64,000 nt of DNA from NCBI GenBank assembly GCA_004299845.1, contig CP036201.1:1116001-1180000 (forward strand), given 5' to 3'. Shown piece by piece: positions 47,337 to 57,521 of the stretch. The DNA comes from Verrucomicrobia bacterium S94. Its GTDB lineage: Bacteria; Verrucomicrobiota; Kiritimatiellia; Kiritimatiellales; Pontiellaceae. Position 1 is the stretch's first letter. Every line of letters starts with the position of its first letter. The translations under genes and the position numbers were made by a program. A model generated the notes under the pieces. That model did not search any database, was not told the DNA's origin, and saw nothing but the letters and a program-made list of their open reading frames with translations.

Positions 47337-48828
47337 AGCAATCAACGGTAAACGATTTGTCGGAATAGGCATGCTGTCTGTACTTCTGTGCGGAGCGGCT
47401 GTTCAGAACGTACTTGCTGTGCCGGAAAAACCGCGCCTGCTGATTATGGCCGATATGGGGAATGAAACCGACGAAGAGCAGCAGATGATCCATATGCTGC
47501 TCTACTCCAATGAATTTGATCTGGAGGGGTTGATTGCCTGTTCCGGGTTGTATCTGCATTCAGGAATCGATAGTGAATTCCGCAGTAAAGTGCATCCGGA
47601 GCTGTTTACGAAACTCATCAATCAATATGCAAAGGTACGGCCGAATCTCGAGAAGCATGAAAGCGGCTGGCCTGCACCGGAATACCTGCACCGCATAGTT
47701 AAATCCGGAAGTACTGTTTTCGGAATCGATGCGGTGAAAGCAGGGCAGGGGAATGAAGGGTCAAGGCATATTGAATCAGTCATTCTGAAGAAGGATCCTC
47801 GCAAGCTTTATATTGTGGCCAATGCCGGAACCAATCCGCTGGCCCAGGCGCTGGTGGATCTGGACGCGAAGTATTCCGACGAGGAGATGAAGCGGCTTTG
47901 CGAACGGATCATTGTTTTTGAAAACGGAGCGCAGGATAACTGCGGGGCGTGGATCATGAGCCGCTATCCGCACATTGCGTGGCATCGGAGTAACCACCAG
48001 ACATATTGTTACGGCGGACCGGACTATGGAAAATTCGGGGCTGCGTTGGGACCATATACCTGGGAACCCTATGAACGTACTTCCGATGGACAGGATGCAT
48101 GGGCCGCGGAACATATCAGAAACAATCATGGTCCGCTTGGTGCAATCTATCCCTATCGCAACCGGTTCATCGAAGGCGGTGGAACCATTCCGTGGATCGG
48201 GCTGGCCATGCCGGGGCTTACCGACCCGGAAAGGCTGTACTGGGGCGGACAGAGCGGCCGGTTTTCGCGAACAAAACATAAAAATGTGATGTCACGTCAT
48301 CCGAAAATCCGGGCGGATGAAGAGACCTTCGGCGATTTTTATATGTTTGAATCCGATTCAGAGTCGGAGTCGTGGACCTGCCCGGTAGAAAACAAAGTGT
48401 ATAGCGGGCGTGAGGTTCCGGTCTGGCGTTTCCGACGTGCCATGTTCAATGATTTCAAAGCCCGTATGGACTGGTGTGTGAAGGATTTCGATGAAGCGAA
48501 TCACAATCCGGTCGCAGCCTTTAATGGCGATGCAGGCGATGGTATTATCCAGCTCAACGTCAACCCCGGACAGACACTGAATCTTAACGCTGAGGCCACT
48601 GCGGATCCGGATGGCGATCCGGTAAAGATCTCCTGGTGGATATACAAGGAGGCGGGCACGTACAAAGGTGCGGTTTCGCCTGACGATGCATCCGCGGCAA
48701 ACACCGAACTCAGAATCCCTGATGATGCAGGGGGCAAAGAGATACACCTGATTCTTGAGGCGCAGGACGATAATCCCATGGGCTCCATGTATGATTACCG
48801 GCGTATTGTACTGAACGTATCGGAATAA
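47326..48828 (+). CDS. DUF1593 protein, nucleoside-hydrolase-like, secreted
   Basis: The ATG at 47326 gives 500 residues and a signal peptide ([20 protein letters not shown]); it overlaps the GH86-like gene by 11 bases. The N-terminal domain has the DUF1593 layout, related to nucleoside hydrolases: [20 protein letters not shown] with acidic residues for calcium, [31 protein letters not shown] and [15 protein letters not shown]. The C-terminal domain is an Ig-like sandwich ([20 protein letters not shown]). DUF1593 proteins are often found with polysaccharide-degrading genes; substrate unknown. Confidence 0.85.
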   Translation: MTNRAINGKRFVGIGMLSVLLCGAAVQNVLAVPEKPRLLIMADMGNETDEEQQMIHMLLYSNEFDLEGLIACSGLYLHSGIDSEFRSKVHPELFTKLINQYAKVRPNLEKHESGWPAPEYLHRIVKSGSTVFGIDAVKAGQGNEGSRHIESVILKKDPRKLYIVANAGTNPLAQALVDLDAKYSDEEMKRLCERIIVFENGAQDNCGAWIMSRYPHIAWHRSNHQTYCYGGPDYGKFGAALGPYTWEPYERTSDGQDAWAAEHIRNNHGPLGAIYPYRNRFIEGGGTIPWIGLAMPGLTDPERLYWGGQSGRFSRTKHKNVMSRHPKIRADEETFGDFYMFESDSESESWTCPVENKVYSGREVPVWRFRRAMFNDFKARMDWCVKDFDEANHNPVAAFNGDAGDGIIQLNVNPGQTLNLNAEATADPDGDPVKISWWIYKEAGTYKGAVSPDDASAANTELRIPDDAGGKEIHLILEAQDDNPMGSMYDYRRIVLNVSE

Positions 48829-48838
48829 AGAGGTGCGT

Positions 48839-49520
48839 ATGTTGCGATATGATATTGCCGGAATTCAGGTTCTGCTGATTAGCTGTGGCGTCACTTATGC
48901 TCAGGAGGCCTTTTTGATCAGATAAAAAACGGACGGATCGAATCATCGGACAATATCACCTGGACTCAGGAGGGACCGGGGAACGGGGGAATGAGTGATC
49001 TCGTGCGTTATCATCCGAATCATCCTAATACCGTTTTCCACGGTCCGGATATGGGGGGGGCAATTATCAGTCTGATCATAACGGAACCTTCTGGTACAGT
49101 GTTCGGGATTATGACGGCGACAGCTCAATGAACCGGCTGCGCGATGTGCAGTATTCGCGATCGAACAGCGAACGGGCCGTTGCTATTGATGTTGCCCGTC
49201 TGTGGGAATCTTCCGACCGTGGCAGGAGAGCTGGTCGCTGGTACGGTTCTGTCCGTGGTACACGCCAAATTCTGACGGAACAGATGGAACAAGCTGGATT
49301 TCTAAGGTTTCTGCGCTGGCGATTGATCCGAATGATTCAGAGATCTGGTATGTCGGGGCCGGAAAACATACACGCGGGCAGATGTGGGGAACGGATTCTT
49401 TGATGAAAGACGCTACATCGGCCAATCCCCGCGGGGGCTTCGCACGATCCGTCCGGTATGATCTGGAAAACTTCCGATGGGGGTGAAAGCTGGACTGCGT
49501 TGAGCAGCGGTATCCATACG
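48839..49520 (+). pseudogene. BNR/sortilin-like glycosidase remnant
   Basis: A start with signal peptide (MLRYDIAGIQVLLISCGVTYA) stops after 28 codons; the text goes on in other frames: ITWTQEGPGNGGMSDLVRYH with PNTVFHGPDMGG, then YQSDHNGTFWYSVRDYDGD, then RPWQESWSLVRFCPWYTPNS and SALAIDPNDSEIWYVGAGKH, then MIWKTSDGGESWTALSSGIH. These are BNR/Asp-box style repeats of a secreted propeller glycosidase. One break falls at a run of eight G (49052-49060 region), and at least three more are needed. The sequence then passes without warning into a transposase end, so the gene is truncated as well as shifted. Confidence 0.75.
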
Positions 49521-49803
49521 AATGCCCAGGCACTCGCGAGCCTGGAAGAGGCAGGTGATGAGCTGCTTGCTGTTCATGGTCTGGGAGCTCCCGGCACACT
49601 GAATACAACGCTTCTTAACACCAACTGCATAGAGAACCCATTCCGTAATGTCCGTGCTAAAACCCGGCGTGTAAGCCGCTGGCGAACCGATACCAATATG
49701 GCTTCAAAATGGCTGGCGTATGCATTGCTGGAAGCGGAGCGCGGGTTCAGGCGGATCAATCACTGCAAGGACATGAAACAGCTTGCAGAAATCCTGCAAA
49801 GTT
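49521..49803 (+). mobile_element. IS256 (mutator) family transposase, C-terminal remnant
   Basis: The frame covering 49458-49892 changes from glycosidase repeats to a transposase end: LEEAGDELLAVHGLGAPGTL, NTTLLNTNCIENPFRNVRAK, RRVSRWRTDTNMASKWLAYA and LLEAERGFRRI. The pattern T-L-x-x-T-N-x-I-E-N and the RW..D...A.+WLA..LLEAE.GFRRI end are typical of mutator-type transposases. Only about 90 residues remain; the catalytic N-terminal part and the insertion ends were not found. Confidence 0.75.
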
Positions 49804-49804
49804 T

Positions 49805-49834
49805 TTCTCCCCCTCCTCCGGAGGAGGGGGAGAA
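49805..49834. repeat. Perfect 30-base palindrome
   Basis: TTCTCCCCCTCCTCC and its exact complement GGAGGAGGGGGAGAA abut without a loop. It lies just after the transposase remnant, inside its leftover frame. The following 49893-50109 region holds no recognisable gene. Confidence 0.8.
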
Positions 49835-50109
49835 GGCTACGCCTTCCCTTTCCATCGTTGACCAGAAACCCGCAACCAACTACAAACCGTAACCAACGAA
49901 CCGGAGGCTACGCCCCAGTTTTAACAATGGAAAAGACCCCCCCCCGCAATATACCTGCACAGCGATATTCCGTATATGCAGTGCGTAGAGTGCGGCGTCT
50001 ACCTCCTTTAAATAAAACAATATCTTTGTATCCATTTTTATATGGATATTAAAATTATATTTATTCGGCTGAATGGAGATGAATCTTTTGAAGTTTAGTT
50101 GTGAGCGGA

Positions 50110-51603
50110 TCAGTTGCCGACCACGGCATTGGGGGGCAGGGGGACGTTATTGGTTTTCCGCCATGCTTTGAGCTCGCGTAACAGCTGTTCGGTCAGTTCC
50201 GGATTATTCGCGGCGATGTTGTGCTCTTCTTTGGGATCTGTTTTCAGATTGTAGAGTTCCACTTCGCCGGTGGCCAGGAACTGCACCAGTTTCATATCGT
50301 TTTTGCGGATGATGGAGCTGGTGGGATTTCGGAATTCGCTGGCGAGGTGCCAGAACAGCGGGCGGGCGGCGAGGGAGGGATCATCGCGGCGGAACAGCGG
50401 TACGATGGATTCGCCGTCGAGTGTTCCGGTGTAGTGGATGCCGGCGAGGTCCATGAAGGTGGGGAAGTAGTCAACGCAGTGAACGGGCACCTCTGTGCGC
50501 CGTGCAGTGACGTGTCCGGGCCAGTTAATGAAGGTGGGGACGCGGATTCCGCCTTCCCAGATATACCCTTTTTTACCACGCATGCGGTTGTTGATGCCGG
50601 CGTTCCAGCCGTTGTCGGAGGAAAAGAGAATCAGGGTATTTTCGCGAAGTCCGTTCTTTTCGAGAAACTCGACCAGGCGGCCGACGTTGTCATCGAGCGA
50701 TTCAATCATGGTGGCATATTCGGCGGTATGCCGGCGGCGTTTTCCCTCCTGCATACCCTGTCCGCTTTCAGGATCGCCCGGCTTGTTGAGGTATTTCCGG
50801 ACGAGTTCTTCGCTTCGTCCGCGGACGGGGGCGTGTACGGTGTAGTAGTGGAGGTTGATGAAAAAGGGGCCCTCTTTGTATTCACCCATAAACTTAATGG
50901 CTTCGGTGGTGAGGTAGTCGGTCAGCCATTTATCCTTCGGATTTTTTTCGGGGATAAACGGATTGTTAAAGGGCGCCCAGTAACCGCCGGTTTCCCCCTT
51001 GTAGCCGCCGATCTCCAGCGCCGGATCTCCGCGATAGGTTCCGCCGATGTTTTTCAGGTATCCACGGCCTTCGGGATAATATTTAACGTATTCTTTTTTA
51101 TGTTTTTCGGCCCAGCTGTAATCCCAGGGATCGGGCTGGCTCAGTTTTTCTTTGCGCGGCCATTGGCCGTTCAGTTCCTCTTCGGGATAGGGGCCGACCA
51201 GGTGCCATTTGCCCAGATGAATATTTTTATAGCCGGCTTCCGCCAGCGGCTGACTGTACATAATGTGTTCTTCACCGACGGTCCAACGGGAAAAAATACT
51301 GACCTGGTCGTCGCCCCTTTCCAGTACCGGCACGGTGTATACGCCGGTGCGGAAGGACTGTTTTCCCGTTGCGATGGCCGTTCGTGAGGGAGAACAGGTG
51401 GGATACATATAGCTGTTTTCGATGATCAGGCCGGTGTCGGCCAGTTTGTCGATATTCGGCGTTTCATAAAACGTCGAACCGTTGAAACCGACATCACCGT
51501 ACCCGAGATCATCGACGAGAATGAAAAGAATATTGGGCCGATCCGCCGCAAATGCAGTACACCCAAGAATACAGAGCAACAGAACAAACCAGTATTTTTT
51601 CAT
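50110..51603 (-). CDS. S1 family sulfatase, secreted
   Basis: Start at 51603 (497 residues): AAGGATAG precedes it and a signal peptide follows (MKKYWFVLLLCILGCTAFAA); a longer start at 51627 would overlap the esterase gene. It has DDLGYGDVGFNGS, modification motif C-S-P-S-R (Cys70), GKWHLVGPYP (Val instead of Gly after the Leu), the long insert with GGYKGETGGYWAPFNNPFIP, and FSSDNGWNAGINNRMRGKKG. It is an arylsulfatase A-type enzyme. It follows a SIAE-type esterase by 11 bases on the same strand, so acyl and sulfate groups may be removed from the same polymer (inference). Confidence 0.92.
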   Translation of the reverse strand: MKKYWFVLLLCILGCTAFAADRPNILFILVDDLGYGDVGFNGSTFYETPNIDKLADTGLIIENSYMYPTCSPSRTAIATGKQSFRTGVYTVPVLERGDDQVSIFSRWTVGEEHIMYSQPLAEAGYKNIHLGKWHLVGPYPEEELNGQWPRKEKLSQPDPWDYSWAEKHKKEYVKYYPEGRGYLKNIGGTYRGDPALEIGGYKGETGGYWAPFNNPFIPEKNPKDKWLTDYLTTEAIKFMGEYKEGPFFINLHYYTVHAPVRGRSEELVRKYLNKPGDPESGQGMQEGKRRRHTAEYATMIESLDDNVGRLVEFLEKNGLRENTLILFSSDNGWNAGINNRMRGKKGYIWEGGIRVPTFINWPGHVTARRTEVPVHCVDYFPTFMDLAGIHYTGTLDGESIVPLFRRDDPSLAARPLFWHLASEFRNPTSSIIRKNDMKLVQFLATGEVELYNLKTDPKEEHNIAANNPELTEQLLRELKAWRKTNNVPLPPNAVVGN

Positions 51604-51614
51604 CGTATCTATCC

Positions 51615-53177
51615 TTATTTTACCCAATTCAGATAATAGCCGCCTTCGGATGCCATGGGCAGGTCATCCGTGCGGAAAGGTCCGGCCGGAAGGCCGGCCC
51701 GGTTATACAGCGTCGGCGTCACCCATTTATGCCACCCGTAACGTACGTAAACCGGGGAGGACACTCCTTCAGCCGTCAGAACAATTTTTCCGTTTTTCAA
51801 CGCCGCTACAGCGGGTTTGAACAGGCCGTCGCTTCCGGCCAGTTCAAACGTGTTTTCGCCGCCGGATTTCAGGGTCAGCTCTTCCGAGTCAAAAGAGAGC
51901 ACTGCTTCCGAACCCTGGAATTCCACGTTTTTAAAACGCGGACCTTTGCAGACCAGATCCTTTTCCCCGTAAACTTTATTCCGGGCCAGCAAGCCCAACC
52001 GATATCCGGCGATATCCTTGGAGTGGGGGTGAATATCCTCCTTTTCGCCGCCGTCGAGCAGGATGGCGATTCCGGTGTTCGGAACATGATCGGCCACCCA
52101 TTGCTGGGCATCGCGGACTTCCGGCCAGTGGGCATCATCGCCCCACCCGAGCGTCGCAAGCTGGCAGAAAAAGAACGGCAGGTCCGGTTTACCGAATTCG
52201 CTGCGCCACTCTTCGATCAGTGTGGAAAAGACCGTGCGATAGTGCAGGCCGGCTTTCTGACTGGCATTGTTTTCTCCCTGATACCAGATGACGCCTTTGA
52301 CGGTGTAGGGGATGGTTTGGGTCAACATATTTTCGTAGAGTCCGCATGGGCGTTTAAAATTGCGTGGACCCATGATTTCCTGCGGTTTTTTCACCTTTTT
52401 TCCCTCTTTCCGGAGGCGGCTGTATTCCTTTTTTGCCCGGCTGTATTCTTTCAGGGCATTTTCATAATCGGCATCGGTTGGAAATTCGCGGGCAACATGC
52501 CGATCATACGCGTCAATGGTTCGTTTCAGCTCCGGTTTACTGCTTAGCGTTTCGCGGCTCATCCAGGCTTCTGCAGGAGTTCCCCCGGTGGCACAGACCA
52601 CAATACCTACCGGGACATCAAGATGTTTGCGCAGCTCCTTTGCAAAATAGTAGGCCGTTCCGGAAAACTCCTTTATATTTACGGAATTTGTTTCCAGCCA
52701 TTGGGGCTGACGTCCTTTGTTATGCCCGGGAAAGTGATTCTGCGGAATGGTACAGAACCGCAGCAGCGCATCGTCTGCGCGATCCATTTCCGGTTGTGTT
52801 TTGCGTTTGTAGGTCTGCATTGTTGTGGCCATGTTGGACTGGCCGCCCGCCAGCCAGACCTCTCCGACCAGGACATTGCCGATGGAAGATTGCAGACGGC
52901 CGGAGGAATAGAAGTTGAGATCACGGCTTTCACCGGACGCAGGAAGAGGGGACAGTTTTACCAGCCAGTGTCCTTCGGGATCGGCCGTTATGGATTTTTT
53001 CTGTCCGGCAAATTCAACCGTCACGTTTTCGCCCGGGTTCGCAGTTCCCCAGATATTTACCGGTTCGTTACGCTGCAGAACCATCCCTTCAGAAAAAATT
53101 CCGGCGGGTTTAACCGCAGCCTGCAAAGAAATGGCGGCCAGCAGGGTGGACGATATAAGTACTCTGAACATGGTCAT
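51615..53177 (-). CDS. SGNH-type sialate O-acetylesterase family protein, secreted
   Basis: The protein has 520 residues with leader (MFRVLISSTLLAAISLQAA) and AAGGGA before the start. It has the SIAE family plan: beta domain with GMVLQRNEPVNIWGTANPGE, then the SGNH hydrolase with nucleophile Ser114 in LAGGQSNM, GVIWYQGENNA, and the catalytic Asp/His pair in DIHPHSK (near residue 381). Family members remove acetyl esters from sugars (sialic acid, but also plant and algal polymers). No sialic acid genes are nearby; in this locus it probably deacylates a polysaccharide. It is co-transcribed with the downstream sulfatase, and separated from the FAD gene by a terminator. Confidence 0.9.
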   Translation of the reverse strand: MTMFRVLISSTLLAAISLQAAVKPAGIFSEGMVLQRNEPVNIWGTANPGENVTVEFAGQKKSITADPEGHWLVKLSPLPASGESRDLNFYSSGRLQSSIGNVLVGEVWLAGGQSNMATTMQTYKRKTQPEMDRADDALLRFCTIPQNHFPGHNKGRQPQWLETNSVNIKEFSGTAYYFAKELRKHLDVPVGIVVCATGGTPAEAWMSRETLSSKPELKRTIDAYDRHVAREFPTDADYENALKEYSRAKKEYSRLRKEGKKVKKPQEIMGPRNFKRPCGLYENMLTQTIPYTVKGVIWYQGENNASQKAGLHYRTVFSTLIEEWRSEFGKPDLPFFFCQLATLGWGDDAHWPEVRDAQQWVADHVPNTGIAILLDGGEKEDIHPHSKDIAGYRLGLLARNKVYGEKDLVCKGPRFKNVEFQGSEAVLSFDSEELTLKSGGENTFELAGSDGLFKPAVAALKNGKIVLTAEGVSSPVYVRYGWHKWVTPTLYNRAGLPAGPFRTDDLPMASEGGYYLNWVK

Positions 53178-53244
53178 ATAATTCCCTTAGGTTAAGTGTA
53201 TGAAAAATAAACGAAAGCAAACGCGCTAATCATACGCTACCCCC

Positions 53245-53278
53245 GGAAAAATAAACCGGCAATCACCCGGATTGCCGG
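53245..53278 (-). terminator. Rho-independent terminator of the FAD oxidoreductase gene
   Basis: On the - strand, CCGGCAATC / GATTGCCGG (9 bp, 5-base loop) is followed by TTTATTTTT. It lies 15 bases past the stop of the FAD-dependent oxidoreductase gene. Confidence 0.85.
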
Positions 53279-53292
53279 ATAACAGCATTGCT

Positions 53293-55230
53293 TTACGAGT
53301 ATGCGCGGACTTCAAAAATCTTGGCCGTCGGTTTTCCGTGCGTCTCCTGAATCCGGAGGCGAATGGCCGTTGCTTTCACCTGGGGAAACTCGACCCGGAT
53401 TCTGCGGACCAGATTGTTTTGCACCCGGGCCACTTCTTTCCACTGACCGTTCACCTGTGCTTCAACCGTCATGGCTTTGATCAATTCCGGCGGAACAGAC
53501 GTATGCTGCCCCTTGTTTTTAGCCGGATTTTTATGCATGGCGATTTTTTTATGGAGCTGGGTATCGGCCTTGAGTTCAACGGTGGAAACTTCTACCGGTT
53601 TTTCCCAGACTACCTGGAGCTCCGCCGGCAGGTTGATGGATTCCCAATGATGCAGCTCGCCGTAGATATCGCGTCCAATCCCATCGGTCAGCAGCGCCGT
53701 ATCCCCGCTTTTAGCCGGGGAGCCGAACAGCTGTCCGCTGCGAACGAGATCCTTCGGATCATTGGCCGGACGGTTGGGAATGAAAACATCATCGCGGATC
53801 AGCTGTTCCTGAAGTTCCTTGATGTGCTCCCGGCCGATCTGCCGGGGATTTTTACCGTATTTGAGGCACAGGGCCGCCGCCGTACCAACGGCCTGTCCCA
53901 TGAGCGCACAGGTGCTGATAATACGGGTGGAGGAGAGGGCAATATGAGAGCAGCTCGCATTGCGTCCGGCAAACTGCAGATTGGTAATATTTCTTGAATA
54001 GAGGCTGCGGTAGGGGATTTCGTAGAGTTTCGAGAATCCCTTGTGGAAATAACTCGCCGGTTCTTTCAGGTTCTCAATTCCGCCCGGATTATGTTCATCC
54101 AGCGACCAGCCGCCATAGGCAACAGCGTCCTCGAAATGACGGTATTCCAGCAGATCGTTCTGCGTGAGAATATGATCGCCCATAAAGCGGCGCGATTCCC
54201 GGCGGCCGGGAATAGAGCCGATCCAGTCCAGTGCCAGATTTTCCGCTTCCGGGAAATCGCCGGAATTTTTCACATAATCCCAGACGCCGTAGAAGTAGGC
54301 CATCAGTTTATGCCGGATTTCTTCGCGGTTTCCGATGATGTCAAAATCATCGCCGACTTCGATCCACCAGAAACCTTCTTTAACCTGTTTGATTCTCCGG
54401 TGTTTATCTTTAAAGGCGGTTTCGTGGTCAAAGGGAAGGGCATATTCCGGCGGATGGAACGGTACGGGGCGCCCCATATCCTTAGTGATCATCATAATGC
54501 AGTCACCCATGACCCATCCATCCGGTTTTTCCGGAGCAAAGGATTCATTGAATTCGGCGCGGCCTTCGCGGCCGGTACGGTATTCCGCACCCGCCGTTGC
54601 GGCCAGCAGGCCGTCGCCGGAGCAGTCGATAAACTGTTTCGCATGAATGGTATATTCGGTTTCGTTGGTATATCCCCAACAGACCGCCGCCTTGATTTTA
54701 TTACCATCCATAACCGCTTCTGTGGCCTGTGTATTGAGCATCAGAGTCAGATTAGGTTCACGGTGGACAAAATTGTACAGTACATGGTCCCAGACCGGAT
54801 AGGATTCCTGCGGGTTGTAATACCAGTTTTCGATCATGATTTCTTCAATGATCCCGGTTTCGCGCTCTACCCGCAGTTCTTTCGGAGCATCGCGCAGACC
54901 ATGCACGCCGTTCACGGTCACGCGCATTTCACTGGAGGCATTGCCGCCCAGCACCGGACGGTCCTGAACCAGCACGGTTTTTACTCCGGAACGTGCCGCC
55001 GCAATTGCTGCCGAAATTCCGGCCATTCCGCCTCCCAGTACGGCTATGTCAAAATCGAGCGTTTCTTTGCGTTTCGGCAGGCCTGTTTTTCCGGTACTCA
55101 TCTGCAGCCATTTGTCGGTGACGCGTTTGCCGCTTTCATTATAGGCAATCGCTGCTTCTCCGTTCATGGAAACCAGTCCGGCCGCACCCAGTGTACCGGC
55201 TGATGTTTTAAAAAAGCTTCTACGTTTCAT
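53293..55230 (-). CDS. FAD-dependent oxidoreductase, Tat-exported
   Basis: The protein has 645 residues with a clear Tat signal (MKRRSFFKTSAGTLGAAGLV). The dinucleotide-binding motif is FDIAVLGGGMAGISAAIAAA (from about residue 60), followed by LVQDRPVLGGNASSEMRV; this is the FAD_oxidored family found in Planctomycetes/Verrucomicrobiota polysaccharide clusters. QFIDCSGDGLLAATAGAEYR and NLQFAGRNASCSHIALSSTR are further conserved stretches. The last 110 residues form a discoidin-like sandwich (QTLQLHKK-type strand, IRLRIQETHGKPTAKIFEVR). It is a single-gene unit. The substrate is unknown; an oxidation of sugars outside the cytoplasm is plausible. Confidence 0.88.
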   Translation of the reverse strand: MKRRSFFKTSAGTLGAAGLVSMNGEAAIAYNESGKRVTDKWLQMSTGKTGLPKRKETLDFDIAVLGGGMAGISAAIAAARSGVKTVLVQDRPVLGGNASSEMRVTVNGVHGLRDAPKELRVERETGIIEEIMIENWYYNPQESYPVWDHVLYNFVHREPNLTLMLNTQATEAVMDGNKIKAAVCWGYTNETEYTIHAKQFIDCSGDGLLAATAGAEYRTGREGRAEFNESFAPEKPDGWVMGDCIMMITKDMGRPVPFHPPEYALPFDHETAFKDKHRRIKQVKEGFWWIEVGDDFDIIGNREEIRHKLMAYFYGVWDYVKNSGDFPEAENLALDWIGSIPGRRESRRFMGDHILTQNDLLEYRHFEDAVAYGGWSLDEHNPGGIENLKEPASYFHKGFSKLYEIPYRSLYSRNITNLQFAGRNASCSHIALSSTRIISTCALMGQAVGTAAALCLKYGKNPRQIGREHIKELQEQLIRDDVFIPNRPANDPKDLVRSGQLFGSPAKSGDTALLTDGIGRDIYGELHHWESINLPAELQVVWEKPVEVSTVELKADTQLHKKIAMHKNPAKNKGQHTSVPPELIKAMTVEAQVNGQWKEVARVQNNLVRRIRVEFPQVKATAIRLRIQETHGKPTAKIFEVRAYS

Positions 55231-55478
55231 TGCTGAAAAACTCCTCGTCTGAATTTAATCAAACAAGGTAGATTCACGTCGGGATTTTCAATAGAGCGAT
55301 TAGCGTAAAAAACATACTTTTTTTTGCCACCGGGACCATGGAGCATCCTGGATACGGAGTCCTCTCGGACCGTATTCTGTATCTGCCGGTATACCTGTTT
55401 TAAAAAAGATCAGCTGTATCGGCGTGTTCCGGTCGCGCGGTTTTCAGTACATTCAAAAAGCCTGAACTTTGCATGGAT

Positions 55479-57464
55479 TCACTTCACCAGTACCTTTTTG
55501 AAGGTGCTCTGAACCGCGCGGTTTTCATGGCCGTGCATCGGGATACTTTTCAATACAAACCAGTAGGCTTCGCCCGGTTTCAGCGGACCCGCATCATAGG
55601 TCAGTTCCAGGGTGCCTTTCGGAGGCATCCGCCGGCGTAATGCTTTGAGTTTTTCCGTGGTATGCACATGCTGAAGCTCCACAAAAACATCGAGTGTCTG
55701 CCGGTTTTCGAACTCGACTTCAAAGGTGATTTTACCTGAAGCCGGAATCCGGTCGGGGAAGGTGTGGCTGACCACTCCCTCTTTCAGCGGTTCGCCCCAG
55801 ACATGAAAATCGGCATCTTTAAAGCGGGAAAGTCCCGGCTGCTTTGCACCGTCAGAATGCGCGAAGAGTCCGGCATAAAATTCCGCTCCCAGATCCGCGA
55901 TGGTTTCGCCGGTTTTTTCCCAGTTCATATCATTGCTTGAAGAGATAAAGGAGGTTATGCGGTTTCCCCGTTTTTCCATACGAAGCCAATAGGGGGCCCT
56001 CAGACTTTGTTTTCTGATAACTTTTCCTTCATTTTCAAAAACGAATCCGTCTGTCCGGGAGATTGTTGAGGAAACGGTGCGCGCATCAGGGCCGAGGTTT
56101 TCGCGAAACATCAGTCCGGACAGAACTGTTTCAGGAGAAATATCCTGCGAAAGAACCAGAACGCGGGCGGAAATATCGCCGGTCATTTTCCGATATATAA
56201 AACGCCCATGCCGGCCGCTGCCGGAGGCTTCAACACGGAACGTATTGAACCTTGTATTAAATCCGGTTTTTCCGGGCGAAGGCACAGGACCCAGGTCGAC
56301 AACTTGCCAGGGCGCAGGCAGCGGGGTGGTATAAACCTGAGCAGTCTCGGCATCTACTATTCTCCGGATGTGCCGGTTAAATCCGTCACCGTCGAACGGA
56401 ACAACAATAATTTTACTGCCGTGATTATCGCTGCCCCGATCTTTTCCTTTGTGCACATCGATCACAGAAAAATTGAATGCTTTAACCATACCGTTTTCGG
56501 TATAAACCGTCGGGCGCTGAACAATATTCCAGTCGTTCCGGATTCCGTCTGTATAACGGAAAATCCCGGCCTTTTTATGAAAAGCCAGCCCCCGGTTTGA
56601 CCAGTTATGAATGCCGTCTTCCGATGTCAGATGATAGGTGATATCCCCGCCGCCATGGTGATTGACGACAATGTGATAAATTCCGTCGCTGTACCAGATG
56701 GTTGGATCTTCATTTTTAAACTGCGGCATATTCTCCAAACCTTCCCAGGCCCGTCCGTTCAGCATTTTATAGGGTCCGAGGATGCCGTTATCGCTGATCA
56801 TCGGAACGCAGTGGCGGGCCAGCATCATGTAGCGGTTGTCCGGGCGCAGGATAATCATCACATTTGAAAGATGACCCAGTACTCCGGCACGTACCGCTCC
56901 GTCATCAAGTTCATCATACCGCGCCCAGCCTTCATAAAAACCATTGGGATCAATAATGAATTCTCCCAGATGCTGAAACGGACCGAAAGGGGAGGACGAT
57001 ACAAAAACATTGCCGGGAGTAACTTCGCTGCTGATCAGAGCATAACGGCCGTCATGCATGCGCAGTCCCACCACATTGTGTCCGGACCCGTTGTTCCACT
57101 GCGGCCAGGTTTCTCCCAGATCGGTGTACGGTCCGCAGAAGTTATCACTGACGGCATGAATGCCTTTGGACTGTTTATTCCATCCGGCACTGTGCGAATA
57201 AGCCTGATTCCAGCGGCTGGCATACATGTGGTACCGGCCGTCATCATCTTTAACAATGCTGCCGTCCCAGTAGCACCAGTTTTCCAAGGTCGGATCTTCA
57301 AGCCCATTATCGATATCGCGGGGCAGTACATGATCTGCGCCCCAGATACCGTCTGAAACCCTATTTCGAGGTTCCATAGGCAGAAAGAAGTCGATCAATG
57401 TTTTTTCTCCGGCATTCACCAGGGTTGATGTCAGAACGAGTGCTGTTACAGGGGTCAGTTTCAT
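55479..57464 (-). CDS. Secreted beta-propeller with DUF1349-like domain, putative glycosidase
   Basis: The start at 57464 has GGAGA upstream and gives 661 residues with signal peptide (MKLTPVTALVLTSTLVNAG). Residues about 25-370 form a five-bladed propeller: LPRDIDNGLEDPTLENWCYW, YHMYASRWNQ, HNVVGLRMHDGRYALISSEV, KNEDPTIWYSDGIYHIVVNH and VQRPTVYTENGMVKAFNFSV. The propeller ends with a conserved SKIIVVPFDGDGFNR. Residues about 390-560 resemble DUF1349/concanavalin-type sandwich (YWLRMEKRGNRITSFISSSN) and a last domain follows. It shares the propeller with the gene at 59123. The fold is that of GH43/62/117 clans, but no listed family was recognised. A perfect palindrome lies 58 bases upstream. 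Confidence 0.75.
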   Translation of the reverse strand: MKLTPVTALVLTSTLVNAGEKTLIDFFLPMEPRNRVSDGIWGADHVLPRDIDNGLEDPTLENWCYWDGSIVKDDDGRYHMYASRWNQAYSHSAGWNKQSKGIHAVSDNFCGPYTDLGETWPQWNNGSGHNVVGLRMHDGRYALISSEVTPGNVFVSSSPFGPFQHLGEFIIDPNGFYEGWARYDELDDGAVRAGVLGHLSNVMIILRPDNRYMMLARHCVPMISDNGILGPYKMLNGRAWEGLENMPQFKNEDPTIWYSDGIYHIVVNHHGGGDITYHLTSEDGIHNWSNRGLAFHKKAGIFRYTDGIRNDWNIVQRPTVYTENGMVKAFNFSVIDVHKGKDRGSDNHGSKIIVVPFDGDGFNRHIRRIVDAETAQVYTTPLPAPWQVVDLGPVPSPGKTGFNTRFNTFRVEASGSGRHGRFIYRKMTGDISARVLVLSQDISPETVLSGLMFRENLGPDARTVSSTISRTDGFVFENEGKVIRKQSLRAPYWLRMEKRGNRITSFISSSNDMNWEKTGETIADLGAEFYAGLFAHSDGAKQPGLSRFKDADFHVWGEPLKEGVVSHTFPDRIPASGKITFEVEFENRQTLDVFVELQHVHTTEKLKALRRRMPPKGTLELTYDAGPLKPGEAYWFVLKSIPMHGHENRAVQSTFKKVLVK

Positions 57465-57521
57465 AAAATCTCCAGTAACCGCCATCATGATCTCTAGTTC
57501 GGGCGGGTGATATATACAATT

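Noticed and set aside
50221-51387. Open frame of 388 codons on the + strand
   Set aside because: Opposite to a sulfatase with all active-site motifs; low-complexity Phe/Val/Gly composition of a shadow frame.
51552-52547. Open frame of 331 codons on the + strand
   Set aside because: Covers the antisense of the esterase and the start of the sulfatase; no domain.
54043-55203. Open frame of 386 codons on the + strand
   Set aside because: Opposite to the FAD-dependent oxidoreductase gene, which has a Tat signal and cofactor motif; the + strand frame has neither.
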